Shown here: positions 1-11,182 of the stretch, piece by piece | How the letters are laid out: each line of letters begins with the position of its first letter | Position numbering within the stretch: position 1 is the stretch's first letter | Origin: Paraphysomonas bandaiensis | Taxonomy: Eukaryota; Chrysophyceae | NCBI GenBank assembly: GCA_965644295.1 | Contig: CBFFRP010000431.1 | Span: 186,001 to 250,000 of the forward strand | Direction of reading: 5' to 3' | DNA length: 64,000 nucleotides | Made by a program: the position numbers and the translations under genes | Notes under the pieces: model-generated | Databases searched by the model: none | What the model saw: the letters and a program-made list of their open reading frames with translations, nothing else | What the model was told of the DNA's origin: nothing

Positions 1-448
1 ATTCACCTGTCTTGACCCTGCGAGGGCTTGCGGTAACTATGCATTCCCGTAACGCATTTCCTTCGCTCATATGTACTAATATCAGGAGTACGGTGGGTGT
101 CAAGCGCACAGCTAGATGCTGCTCGGTGCCACGTTGGTACGGATGAAGATATTGTCTTTTGCCGCAGGCGTCCACTGTTGTAAGCAAAGAATGTCTTATA
201 CGTCAGAAGTCATCTTGTTTTCTCCTTTAGTTTTATAATACGTTCCTTCTATTAGTTTATTTATAAGATGTATATATCCGGCTGTTACATGTAATTTCAC
301 GGGACCGCTTAGCTCATACGAAACTTATTCATGTGTTGCACATATTTATTGTATTAAATTAACACATAATAAAGGTCAAAAAGTATTGTGGCACTAATGC
401 GGGTACCAATAATAGATAATATAAGTCTTTATGAACACACTCTCGTTG
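1..448. other. Intergenic, no supported gene
   Basis: This is the 3' side of the sirtuin gene and the left edge of the window. The minus strand of positions 1-183 stays open for about 60 codons, but no recognisable protein family or good exon border supports a gene. From about 220 onward the sequence is AT-rich and shows nothing clear. Confidence 0.5.
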
Positions 449-1310
449 TTAACTCCTATGATTAATAACCTTTTCAACCAAATCTGGTAACAATTCTGCA
501 GCGGTGCCTCGCAGATGCATATCGACTACGCCCATAGTAACCAGAGGAGTACGCTCGTCTGGATTTACTTCGATTATAGTGGCCCCTCTCTCCTTGGCGT
601 ATTGCGGCAAAGATGCTGCAGGGTATACCACTGAAGACGTACCCACCACAAGCATTACATCGCCACGAGACAGAGATTTAGCAGCTGTAAGCGATCTAGC
701 CCATTCATTTTGTGGCAGGGATTCCGTGAAGAGAGTTACATCAGGGCGCGGATATCCACCGCAAGACTCGCACTTAGGAGGATTCTTTCGAACTGATTCG
801 TGGAGAGGATCAGGAATGTTGATAGAATCGGCACATTTTATACAGCGGAATCGTTTAATAGTACCATGCACTTCATACACGCTGTCAGGATTAGCCCCAC
901 TAGCTTCATGGAACCCGTCCACATTCATAGTGATAGTCGAATAGTTACCAGTTTTAAACTGTTTCTCTAACCTTGCTAATGCAGTATAACCAACATGAAA
1001 GTTTGCCGATGCGATAGGTTCATAGAATGAACTGAGGAAATATGACCACACAAGTCCAGGAGTTAAGCTCCACCCTGACAAATAAATGATATGTGAAGAC
1101 ATCCATAATAATGCACTCACCAATAGGAGTTCCACCATAAATAATTGCCAAGTTACCAAATATTCCACTCCAGAACCCTCCACTACCTCGAAATGTATCA
1201 ATACCGCTATCCTTAGACATCCCAGCCCCCGTAAAACACACACAACGATTAGCCTCACTAATTTTTTTCGCTGCTAAATTTAACATATCAGTATCAGTAT
1301 TTGTTGACAT
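449..1310 (-). CDS. Sirtuin, NAD-dependent protein deacylase
   Basis: Two exons, 1121-1310 and 449-1074, joined across a 46-nt GT-AG intron, give 271 residues. The family removes acyl groups from lysine using NAD. Visible motifs are the NAD-binding GAGMS (28-32) with SGIDTFRG, TMNVDGFH (112-119), catalytic His133 in EVHG, a zinc site made by Cys141, Cys144, Cys165 and Cys168, and the late GTSSVVYPA and EVNPDE stretches. The length fits a minimal sirtuin with no extra domains. The start at 1310 gives a short polar leader before the Rossmann fold, with no clear targeting peptide. Oddities: the usual TQN is TMN, and the SIRT5-type Tyr/Arg pair for acidic acyl groups is not evident, so the substrate class is open. 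The gene lies downstream of a TATACTGCTGTA motif at 1497-1508. Confidence 0.93.
1075..1120 (-). other. 46-nt spliceosomal intron (sirtuin)
   Basis: The intron begins GTGAGT and ends TGTCAG. Removing it joins residues GTPIG to WSLTPGLVW, the expected sirtuin sequence. It is typical of the tiny introns in this window. Confidence 0.9.
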
Positions 1311-3332
1311 TGAAATCAGGGATTGTTTATTGGATATGTATCTTTTACTATCTACAACAAACAGTGTGGTGTATGGGCCCCTTAATCACACCATCACACA
1401 CACACACATCATAGGGCGCATCTTCTGTAGAAGGTTTCGAACATGGTAGGATTTTTCTGGGATATATACTAATATACTGATACACTTTTGTACATGTACA
1501 GCAGTATACAGTACTACGAATGACTAGCAGAGTGTTCCAGTATTGGTCTAGAAAATGCGACATTTTTAGAAAGCCAGAAAAACTTACGCATGACGAAGAG
1601 GTCACTGTAGATTACAGCCAACTGAAGCCACGACAAAGAGGACATTCCACCCCCACTTAGTTAATAGACACCAACAGTGAACCAGATGATAACAGTTGTA
1701 TTCTTCATTGCATAGAATCGTTTTAATTCTTGTTTTGGTTTCGCTTCATGCGCATTCTCTCTCATTTAGTGACAGCTGTGCACCGTATAGCTGACTGAGA
1801 GATTTCTACAGGAGCAACCATGAACTACATACAAGTCTTAATTTGAGGACACTGACAATACATTAATATGACAGTGATAGTACTGCAACTGAGACAGAAA
1901 CAAATGCAGTGCGACTTCCTTTTTATTGTCTTCATGCGGACGATGTAGTCTTCGAGCAAATAGTGTAAATTTGTATACCCAGAAACACGATAAGAACGAG
2001 CTATTATATACATAGAATAATGAAGCTGTTTCTCGGTTGATGTGCGTGGTAAAACTTTTGCTTTTGATGAAAACGAATCGAGAGTAGGTACTGTCGCATG
2101 GAGAACCGCGTGAGGAATTTAGGTTGCTTTCAGATTTGGCAACTGCTGCTAAGGATCCAGCAGTAATGGTTGCTTGCTTCTGCATGACATACACTTCGAT
2201 AGCAGTTCAAATATAAACGGTGAGAGGACACGCACCAGGATCCTTACTTTAAAGAAGGGCGGTGAATTGTCACCCTCAGTAGCTACTGGTGGATTGTTCT
2301 AGTCGGTGGAGTGTAGCAATACAATATGCACACCCCTTTTGATATCAAAAGGGTATACTTGCCGTGTCAGAGTCAAAATAGGAAGAAATAGTTAACATAC
2401 TGACTCTTGAAATGCATAGAGGGTGTCTCACTGATATGAAATGCAAGGTTACAAAACCTTGTTGCCTATTCCTGTGCAGCTGTAACTATAGTTAGTAGAT
2501 AGGCTACTTCTTAGTAGCTTATCACAAAATGGCAAATTTTGATATTGTACACAACAAAACATAATACGAGTTGCATCCATGCAGGTCCGATGTCTGCACC
2601 ATATGATAAATTATAACAGGATAGGCGGGTGATATATACTTAACCAAGTGAAATTAATTGAATAACGTAGTCAAAACGTCAAAACTATCTAAAAGGTAAT
2701 AAATAATTCAATATCTGCATTTATTTATAATGACTAGGTAAGTACCATAGCATCTAGTTATCCTGGTCAACCTAGTTATTGTAAACGGAAAATAGTAATT
2801 ATGCAATGACTAGATTTTCAACCCCTTGACAAGGTTTTTACGTTTCACACTATTTCTGGTCTGACTATGAAAGTACCAGGGCCTGGTAACCGTTAATGGT
2901 AATGGCATTGCCTTTATAATCGCCGGAACATTTTTCATTAGTCCATTATAGCTGACTAGGCTCAACAGTAGATTCTGAATAGGTGTGGCTGCTAATAAAT
3001 TGAGTTGCACTATCAACACTAGTCCATATACGGAGCTAGCGGATAATTGGTATTTATTAATTAATACGAAATTCCTACAGCACTATTAGGACTTGCAGAC
3101 CCTGGTGCACACTTCCCCTGCCAAAACTAGCTTGCGTTGTGTTATCGGGAATTGGCTAATGCTTTGACCTACGTAGCAATGTTCCGTCTAGCCCGCTATG
3201 AAACGCTCAGCTACATCTTTTCTAACAGATTCTAATCATTATTATCGACGTCATCAGGTGCAGGCAACTATTAGAATCGACGAAGCATATCAGTATCCGC
3301 TACCAATATCTCAGTCAATATCGACATTAGGT
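1311..3332. other. 2-kb intergenic region, no recognised gene
   Basis: Upstream of the sirtuin and downstream of RanBP1. Short open frames occur on both strands but none resembles a known protein or has convincing exon borders. It holds a CA-rich tract near 1390-1410, a TATACTGCTGTA element (read on minus, 1497-1508) about 190 bp before the sirtuin start, and a perfect 20-bp palindrome at 2334-2353 (CCCTTTTGATATCAAAAGGG). Confidence 0.6.
1497..1508 (-). promoter_or_regulatory. Candidate promoter element TATACTGCTGTA
   Basis: Exact copy of a 12-mer that recurs in this window at 4578-4589, 11805-11816 and 50163-50174. Here it lies about 190 bp upstream of the sirtuin start codon on the same strand. 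Its function is inferred only from recurrence and position. Confidence 0.4.
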
Positions 3333-4213
3333 TTATTTACTATCTTCGGTGGCCTCCTTGGGGGTCTCGTCCTTCTTGACATCAAGAGCAGCAACAGCCT
3401 CGGCAGCTTCGTCAGCCTCGGCTTTGCCAGCAGTGTCATCAGCACCGGCCATGATGGCTTCCATATCCTTCTGACTCTTGGTAAATACCTCCTTGAACTC
3501 AGTGGCTCCTGCAGCGTCCCCAAATTTCACGGCAAAGGTCTAAAATCGAAAATAGTAGTTACATTTCCACTCAGAATATTCACTACACGTTTACCTTCTC
3601 CACGAGCTCACCATCGGCGAAATCGAAAGCATTCCACACCCAGGAGCGATCAGATGCACCGGCGTTGGCTTTCAGGACGATACGAGGGTCTACAATGTGG
3701 TTACAGATAACCTTCATAGTCTTCTCCTGTCGCATTAGAGCTCTAATGTGAGAGGTTTCGCGGTGCCTAGTATTGGTGTTACACAAGAGTTGCGACGAAT
3801 AATAAACAAACGTACTTCAAAATTTTCATCTCTCCAGTACCACGCTCGTTCCATGTTTTAATGCCAGTATCTTTGTTCAGGAGAGACTCACCGTACTGAA
3901 ACAACTTGGCACGACTGTAGAAAACCGATCAAACACACAACAACAATCCAGTCAATGCAATACCGAACAAAGAGTACATCTTCATCTTCTTCATGAGTTT
4001 TCACTTCCACTTCTTCTAAGTGAACTATAGGAGTAAAAACAGCAGTTGATTCTTCCTGCATTATTATTCATTATAAGTCGGGGATTACAATATACATATC
4101 CCTATCTTTACCTCAGGGTTAGCATCATCATCCCCCTCGGCTTCCGTTGCCACCTTTTCCTCCTCTACGTCCTTGGGCTTTTCTTCGCCTTCCTTAGGTA
4201 CAAAATCAGACAT
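3333..4213 (-). CDS. RANBP1: Ran-binding protein 1 (RanBD domain)
   Basis: Five exons (4112-4213, 3964-4055, 3816-3914, 3595-3766, 3333-3539) with introns of 56, 48, 49 and 55 nt give 223 residues. RanBP1 binds Ran-GTP and helps RanGAP discharge exported cargo in the cytoplasm. After an acidic N-terminus comes a complete Ran-binding domain from about residue 40 to 175: VHLEEVEV, VLFVRRAKLF, WNERGTGEMK, IRALMRQEKTMKV, the hallmark SDRSWVWNAFDFADGE, then TFAVKF. The C-terminus is Ala/Glu/Lys-rich and low in complexity. The start at 4213 is the first ATG and gives MSDFVPKEG. The gene is divergent from the large gene at 4890, with about 680 bp between starts. All exon phases match. Confidence 0.95.
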
Positions 4214-4889
4214 TATCAATACCACTGTCAATTATAATAATTCGAAGGTTTAAGTTTCGATATTATCACTATTATTACATGGAGACTTTCACGACAATCT
4301 ATGTGACTGAAAGCCGCAATTCACGAAAGAAATCTTAAACCGACATTTTCATTTTTTCGAAAAAGTTATGGAAGTTGGTGGCCATTCCAGAGCGCAGTGT
4401 GGTATGTTGTATGTCATACAATGTATTCGGTAGTTGTGTACACTTCCCTGCGTACCTGTGTATCTACCAATATACATACATGGGTACAAGAGGCACCTCG
4501 ACCACAGGTTTTAGAGCTAAAAACCACCGAAATACAGTACAAAAAAACTGAGAGGGGTGTTTTTTCGTTCAATTCTATACAGCAGTATATCCATACTGCT
4601 GGTGTACAATTTTTTTACGTATACAGTACAGCTCTCTCTATACACGTACAGTATGTTAGGTATAGTACTTGTAGTATGTAGTGTGTAGTATGGTATGTGC
4701 TGTATGCTGTATATGAGATTACTGTTACAGAGTCTGCAGATCTAATCACATATATGCATATGTAGCTACAGATTATTCTTTCCAACACATCACTACATAT
4801 ATACACACCCTCTCCATCATATGATACATGATATCCTCCACATATTCTGTGTATTGTAACACTCGACATACTATCATTATATTATTAAT
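4214..4889. promoter_or_regulatory. Divergent intergenic region, RanBP1 / SAP-TPR-C2 gene
   Basis: About 680 bp separates two divergent start codons. It carries TATACAGCAGTATA at 4576-4589 (containing the recurrent 12-mer on minus) and a second CTGCTG-type site at 4592-4607. There are also T-rich stretches and tandem TATGTAG-like DNA near 4660-4710. No RNA gene or ORF of substance is seen. Confidence 0.45.
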
Positions 4890-7800
4890 ATGACTGAAAC
4901 CATTAAAGAGATTAAAGATAAGCTCATCTCATTAGGAGTAGACACAACTACACCTGGTCTTAAAGGTGAACAAAGACGAGAAGAGTTAATTAATCGTTTA
5001 GAAGAAGCTCTTCTTCATCAAGATGAGAGTGTTTCACATGAAAATAATGATGAATTAGAGAGTATTGTAACAACTAAATTCTCAGTGCCGTCTATGGCGG
5101 ATCTCTCAATGGCAGAGCTCAGATCAAGACTAGCGATCTTAGGAGAGGTTAGTTATCATATTAATAGTTTAGTATGAGTAGGAAGTTTATGTACTTACTG
5201 ATTGATAGAGTACTTCTACTCCTGGATTGTCTGGTGAGAAACGTCGAGCAGAGCTGATGAAACGAATGGTGAACGCTATTTGCCGTAACGAAGACAGTGG
5301 TGACAGTATGATTGACGATATTGTGCAATCCATGGAGGTATATACTGACCTTAAAACATGATTTAGAGCAATTTCTGATGTTGATGATGCACAGTATGGT
5401 TCACCCAGTAAGAGTGATGTTGTGGACGGGTCTAGTCCAAGGAGTGCTGAAGGAACCATAGAAAATACAGACTCTGCAGTGGAAGATGCACCAGGGGAAA
5501 CATTGAATGACCGCCTTGGCCGCATGAGGCAGCTGGAGAAAAAGAAGCTGTCGGAACTTGGGGAGGCTAAAAAGAGGCTTAATGCTTTAGTGAACAAACG
5601 AGCAATGGTTATATCTGGCCGCTTTTCAGGCCCAATGCAGGACGAAAGACTTCGAGATACCACAAAGCTGCTGGCGGATACAGAGTCTGAAATATCTCGA
5701 ATATCCGGTCTTAAAAAGCGGATGGCCAAGCAGGGTGGGGGAAAGGCGATGGTATCTAGTCCGGTTATCGAGAATGGAAGCACAATGACAGCTGATAAAT
5801 TGCTTGTGAAGCTTGAAACTTCCCGGCACAGTGCTAAAGAAAAGGTAAGGATAAAATAATATATAGCTTTATTATTATCGAGAGTTTGACTTATATGATA
5901 TTCATTCTGTACATTAGGTAAAATGGCATAAGTCTCGCATCCGTTGTGAAGAGGAAGGAAATGAGTACTATGGCGCGGAGGCGGAGGAGATCGAGCAGGC
6001 AAGAGTACAGGAGCTGAGTTATTCAATATCTAAGATTAAGAGAGACATGGAGAAACTTGCTGCTGGTATGCACGTGGACGATATACAAGAAGAGGATGAG
6101 GTTGAGAAGAGGAGTTCGACGCACTCTCCGGCAGCAGCATCTGCCACCGACGTGCCAGACGGACTATTTCAAAAACAGAGGGAATACTCTCAAGAGGATG
6201 AGCCCCACGCAAAACAACAAAAAAAGGCGCCTGATGAAGCAAAGGTACAGAAAACTCAGAAAGCATCTGGATCTGGACAGTATCTCACCACGGATTTGGA
6301 CCTAGATGCTTTCAAACCCTTCCAGCCATACAAAGAGGAAGAAGAGGACGATGTGCTCAAGCTTAAAATGGAAATGTTGCGGAACCGTCACAAAGCTGTC
6401 AAGGAGCAGGCAAGTGGGATGATGGCAGCGAAACTTGCACTGTCGGCAGAGCGCACATCTTCTATAAAAGAGGAGAACAAACGAAATGAAAATGATACAC
6501 CTGCGGTGTCAGAACCGAAAGTAGAATCCAAAGACCACACGACACCAGAGCCAAAATGCAGTATTCTTAGTGGTTCGACTGCTTTCTCTGCATTCAGTCG
6601 ACCTAATCCTAACCGCACCGTACGGCATCAGACTTCTCCTCCCCCAATAAAACAAATGCAGGAGACAGTTAATGCGAATGATTGCCTGCTAGACGACAAC
6701 ACCGGCGCCATGGGAAGTAGTTATCATCACGAGGATGAAGCTGCTAAGGGATTATATAAGGCTGATAGTCCACCCAGTGGGACCGATGTCACTGCGGGGA
6801 ATTCGAATGAGGGGAATTCAACGAATGCTAATGCTGCCGATCCCACTGAGGCGAAGGACAGCACTTGTGCGAGTGAGAATGAGTATGTACGTACACCTCC
6901 AAAAGCCCAGACTGTGGGAATATTACAAGAAGGATCCGACAGTGAGAGCAGCACAGGTGAAGACGAGGATGAGGAAGAAGCAGCAGAACAAACAAAAGCA
7001 CTTAGAGATCACGCCCGGGTACTCGAGAGAAAAGGTAATTATCTGATACCTGTGTATGGCATGTATTATTTTGTTGCATCTTATAAGTTAAAATTTAGGC
7101 GATTATGATGCTGTGGAAGAGTTGTATGTCAGGGCGTTGAGTCTGGTAAAACTATTGCATCTTAACTGAACTCATGTATTTAATTTTGTATGATCAGAGC
7201 CCCACTGATGTTCGAACTCTTGATGCCTTTGCCACGTTTCTCCATCGACGCAAAGGGGAAATGGGGCGAGCTGAAGCATTTTACCGTAGGTACGACTATA
7301 GTTTCTTTTTGTGAGTTATGTAATTGTATTTGAAGAGCAATCCAGGTCAGCATTCCTTCTATGGTGGCAGACATCTCTTCTCCACGAGTAGGTTATAAGG
7401 CCGCCATTGACAGCCCTATCGATAAACCAACCGGTAATTTCGATGTTACCGTATTTATGTCTATAGTGAAGGACTTCTGTAGATGTGCCCGTTGACCCAC
7501 CTTCTGGCGGTGTGCGAGTGAAGTCTCTCACAACGATGCTTTTGCACTTTGCGGCCTTTCTTCGACGAGCTAAGGGCGACCTTGCTGTCGCTGAGACTGT
7601 GTTGCGAAAGGCTGTTGAAATCTCTCCAAATGATGCAGTGGTTCTTGGGACCTGTGCTCATCTCCTTGCTGAGGAGGCAGATGAAAGTGGCAGCGATGTC
7701 GCAGTGAAGAATAAACAAGATGCAGCAGAAATATTTCAGAGGGCCATGAAGGCTGACCCGTCTAATGTCAACAACATGCTCTGGTATGCTAAGTTTCTCC

Positions 7801-8749
7801 GGAAAACAGGGAAGATTGCGCAAGTAAGTGCTGAATCGCTATTTTGTATCTAAAGTAATACGTCCAGGCCGAAGTTATGTTCAAAGTTGCTATCCAAAAA
7901 TCGAATGGCGAGGGCAAAGTAGGAGCAACCGCTATATGCAACTATGCTGTATTTCTTTATCGCCAGAAACACAGACCAGAAGAAGCCGCAGCACTATTTT
8001 GCCATGGGATTGAGAAGTGTGTACTTGTGTCGTTGTGTTGTTTGCTGTTTATGTCATAATCATATAGGTTTCCTAGCCACAAGGGAATGATTAAAAATTA
8101 CAAAGCCTTGAAAAAAGATCTTGAAAGAGCAACAGCAACCCTAAAGCCGTCTGACCGTGGCCGGCCTGAGGCTCCTCCCCTCCCTCCTCCTTCAGAAAAT
8201 GGTACTGAAAGTGCTGGTCCCGATAGTGGAGGAAAGGATAGTAGTAGACGAGGTGGCGTGAAAGAGCGACTCTATACTATGATATCAGAATCTGAGTTTG
8301 ACTCTTGCGTGGAGATATCACTTCTGCAGGTCACGTGCTCGGAGTTGACAACAGATATCGGCAATTGTGAGGTTTACTGGACAGTGTTATGGGGTTCTGG
8401 TGATGATCAGTTCTATCGGAGTTGTAGCAAAAGCGTGTGCGATTCAGATAAATCTGTTCTATGGACTTTGTCGTCACGGTATAACATTGACTCAGATGCT
8501 GACAACTCGCCATCAATTGTGGTGGCACTGGACGACCATCTCTGCTTTGAGCTTTACACAACGAACGACGATGGGGTAGTAGATGGAAAATTTATTGGGT
8601 CTGTAATATACCCGATAGAGGACATGATGCACAGTAGTGACATAGTAAGAAATGACATGTATTATATAGAGGAAACTATTATGAGCGACGATGACAATGT
8701 TATGGGTCAGTTTCAGGCCCAACTGAAGTTTAGTAGACATTCGTCATAG
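4890..8749 (+). CDS. Large protein: SAP-like repeats, coiled coil, TPR-like, C2-like
   Basis: Ten exons (4890-5147, 5209-5337, 5395-5844, 5918-7034, 7099-7145, 7198-7289, 7351-7433, 7483-7823, 7868-8016, 8068-8749) give 1,115 residues. The N-terminus has two copies of one motif: LGVDTTTPGLKGEQRREEL (residues 15-33) and GESTSTPGLSGEKRRAEL (85-102), each ending a short helical unit that resembles a SAP domain. Charged coiled-coil stretches follow at about 145-330, then a Ser/Glu/Asp-rich linker. At about 640-890 are repeated helical pairs of TPR type, such as DAVEELYVRALSLSP and AAEIFQRAMKADPSN. The last 180 residues look like a C2 beta-sandwich (CFELYTTNDDG...GKFIGSVIYPIEDM). I do not recognise this as a named protein. 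A scaffold or membrane-adaptor role is inference. Exon 7 is the least certain. Confidence 0.82.
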
Positions 8750-9379
8750 TAGTATGGATATGATGAGCCAGGGCTAGATGCCTTGGTGTCACATTTAATT
8801 TTAACTTAGATACCCGTGACTTAATTGTATTTACTTAATAATTTCTGTTGAGTATATGTAACACTTGTTGGTGCAGTAATATATTTGTCCCTACTATTTT
8901 TTACAGAAGTTCCTATTACACTATGATGTACCATTGGTTCCTACTATATTTTGCTGATGTTCCTATCGAATAAAATATAGCAGCTGAGCCTACTAATTTT
9001 TAAAGATATTCTTCCTTCAACAAAGTCGGACTCGTACCTTCCCGTGGTGTTTAGGGGGATAAGTACCGGAGATGTTTCTCCGGGAAAATAACGTAGGTCG
9101 CATTTATATAGTCAGCAGATATTGTTCTGCCCACTCGTAGCCAAATGCTTGTGCGGTGCAAGGGACACTAAATGTCGAGGTAATAACAAAACCTGGTGAT
9201 ATGCATAAGATCTGATGGTCGGACATGGGTATAAATATGCACAATAACTAACTATGAAGATATTTTAATAGTGTGAAGAATATTATTTATAGTATTAATT
9301 ACTACTTTCTTATATATATATATTACTTCAATTCTACAGCAATAAAAGTCAGGCTTGCGTAACAATTAATTGGCAGTTA
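8750..9379. other. Intergenic with dispersed repeat
   Basis: No gene seen. Positions 9020-9169 are one copy of a dispersed repeat (separate entry). The rest is AT-rich, including a TA run near 9310-9330. Confidence 0.55.
9020..9169 (+). repeat. Dispersed repeat family A, copy 1
   Basis: About 150 bp matches the reverse complement of 35981-36131, sharing blocks such as GTCGGACTCG, GGGGATAAGTACCGGAGA, TAGTCAGCAGATATTG, CAAATGCTTGTG and AGGGACACT. Each copy contains a perfect 7-bp hairpin, CCGGAGA/TCTCCGG (here 9066-9083), with a different 4-nt loop (TGTT here, AATA in copy 2). No coding capacity. Confidence 0.75.
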
Positions 9380-10022
9380 ATTGGTGACAGGTGTCCAACA
9401 ATAATAATTGCAATTATTATAATCAAGCATCCAATTATCCGACTCCAGACACACGTGCACACCTCACAGGTCCTACCCGACAGAGCACTGGACTGCCCAG
9501 ACCTCCACAACGCCGACGGCTTCGACAACTCTATCTACACCCGCGGCCCCACAGGAGCACAGTAACACAGACTACAAACCCAACTCCTCCCAACAATCCC
9601 CGCCACTCTCAACCCACACATCTGGAACTAGGTGCACTCAGGACCCTAATTCAGAATGCTGAGCCCCCTCCAAAACCAATGGAGACCCATCCCAAAGAGG
9701 GAGACCCCCAGATCAAAAGCGCCGGTGAGTCCACGGACACACGATAAAGGCGAATTTCATATCACACAAAAAGAACGGAAGTGGTTGCACCTTGGTGCTT
9801 GCGGCGACGCACAAGCAGCTTTCGTAGCGTTAAATAGTAGGATAAAAGAGTTTGTATTGATTAGTTACGGGTAGTGGTCTAACTAGTATGACTAGCATTC
9901 TTCTAGCCACTAATTGATGCAAGGTCTCAACGCCTATTGCTAAATAATCAGACATTCACTACTATTGGTGACAGGTGTCCAACAATAATAATTGCAATTA
10001 TTATAATCAAGCATCCAATTAT
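9380..10022. repeat. 59-bp identical direct repeats flanking a 525-bp insert
   Basis: Positions 9380-9438 and 9964-10022 are identical 59-bp direct repeats starting ATTGGTGACAGGTGTCC. They bracket a 525-bp segment (9439-9963) whose first 300 bp is clearly richer in C and G than its surroundings and encodes only low-complexity Thr/Pro/Ser/Gln-rich frames. Its last 180 bp belongs to dispersed repeat family B. The repeats are too long for an ordinary target-site duplication. An insertion made by a duplicative mechanism, or a composite element, is possible. Confidence 0.6.
9783..9967 (+). repeat. Dispersed repeat family B, copy 1
   Basis: Shares GGTTGCACCTTG, GCTTGCGG, GACGC, GTTAAA and GTAGGAT, then CGCCTATTGCTAAATAATC and AGACATTCACTACT, with the reverse complement of 35600-35770. 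Shorter copies lie at 18071-18130 and 45490-45600. Non-coding and AT-rich at its 3' end. Confidence 0.65.
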
Positions 10023-10039
10023 TGGCAATGCAATTAATT

Positions 10040-10538
10040 GGCAATATTGCCAATTAATTGCCTCTTTCATTCTATTGATAGATTTTAGAATAACTTTCTG
10101 ACCTATAATCTCATCCCAAAAAGAAGCATTAACATTTTCACGCAGAAAATTCAATATTTCAAGGTGTCTAGGTGTCCTTCGCTTGCAAAAATCTAGTCAT
10201 GACAATCTTAGCTCTGCTATAAACAACCTCCTCTCACAAACATTGGTAGTGCTATAATACAAATACTTCATGCAACGATATCGTGTTGGAAGTTTGATGC
10301 GTGCTTTTTGGTGCTTTCGGTTGTCTTTAAGTATACGAATGACCTCGTCTTCCTCCTCCTCATTTTTCTCTTCATGATCAAGTTCACCTTCGTGTGCAGG
10401 TACATCATTTATAAAAAAGCGTCGCACCTGTACTTTTTCAGCGCGGTTCAGTTCTTCTTCCCTACCGCGCTGAATTTTTACTACTGCTCTCTCGAAATCT
10501 GCATTTTGAACGATTTCACCCACCAGGTGAAATTTCAT
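10040..10538 (-). pseudogene. hAT-type transposase C-terminal fragment
   Basis: The minus strand carries an open frame from 10538 to 10197 whose end reads STTNVCERRLFIAELRLS. After a frame break it continues as RRTPRHLEILNFLRENVNASFW (about 10090-10160). Together these resemble the C-terminal dimerisation segment of hAT-like transposases found as genomic relics: a conserved CER...F motif, then an R-x-TP-x-x-LE-x-x-xFL motif and a late W. The N-terminal catalytic region is absent. The upstream end is cut exactly where the duplicated cyclase fragment begins (10539). The frame is broken, so this is a relic. The family assignment is a pattern judgement. Confidence 0.5.
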
Positions 10539-11182
10539 CAGAGTTGTCTATATTGTGCATCGTCCATTTCTTGCATGGCCAGACAGTTGGACCATATATG
10601 CTCTGTTGGAATTACGACAGGGAGCGCATTTTGCGGAACGATTGGCTCAGCACTGAGACAAGACTACACGGCCATAGGGAATTCTGTCAATATGGCTGCG
10701 CGGCTAATGGGTAAAGCTCGCGGAGGAATATTAGTGGACTATGCAACACAATCTACTCTTCCCGACATAGTTAAAACATATCTCGATATGAGTAAGCCCC
10801 TGCAACTTAAAGGTTCTACTGAACCCGTTACGCCGTTCGTCGTTCGCATGGAGGATCTTGATGGGGAAAGTCTAGAGGATTTATTCAACCGTGTCCTCAA
10901 GACGTTTTCTGCACATCAACGGGATGAGACACTAGATAACCCGGAAAATAGTGATTCAGACTCTCATAGACCAATGGTCTACGCTGCCACAGACTCGAGT
11001 ACTTTACGAACTAACCTAAATGAGGATATTGTGGACAGTCTGCATCGTGCGATGGATGTACTATTAGAACGAGGATACGGAGGAAGTCAGCACCGACGGT
11101 CTTCTATGAGTGACAGATATTCTGATGATGGATATGGAAATAAGATGCAGTGTATAGTGCTGGAGGGCAGTCAGGGCATGGT
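10539..11182 (+). pseudogene. Truncated copy of the adjacent adenylyl cyclase exon
   Basis: 644 bp is about 99% identical to 15212-15853, the end of exon 2 of the cyclase gene 4 kb downstream. It covers most of the second cyclase domain and ends within two bases of the exon's splice donor. By eye there are about four substitutions (for example ATGAGT for ATAAGT) plus a 2-bp insertion (GTCTATATTG for GTCTATTG) that breaks the original frame near its start. It has no first cyclase domain, no P-loop and no promoter of its own. It abuts a transposase relic, so transposon capture or a local template-switch duplication is possible. High identity means it is recent. Confidence 0.9.

Noticed and set aside
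1-213. Possible 5' part of a minus-strand gene with ATG at 213
   Set aside because: It needs a 27-nt intron, well below the 45-nt minimum seen elsewhere, and the 60-codon frame matches no known protein.
3198-3710. 170-codon plus-strand ORF
   Set aside because: Antisense shadow of RanBP1 exons 4 and 5.
5367-5394. Shorter intron 2 of the SAP/TPR/C2 gene ending at 5366
   Set aside because: That acceptor gives an immediate stop. The acceptor at 5394 restores frame and a normal 57-nt intron.
5187-6026. 279-codon minus-strand ORF
   Set aside because: Antisense to exons 2-4 of the SAP/TPR/C2 gene and crosses its introns. No protein similarity.
9391-9747. Thr/Pro/Asn-rich plus ORF as a gag-like or secreted protein
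   Set aside because: Low complexity, begins inside the 59-bp direct repeat, and another frame is equally open. No motif supports coding.
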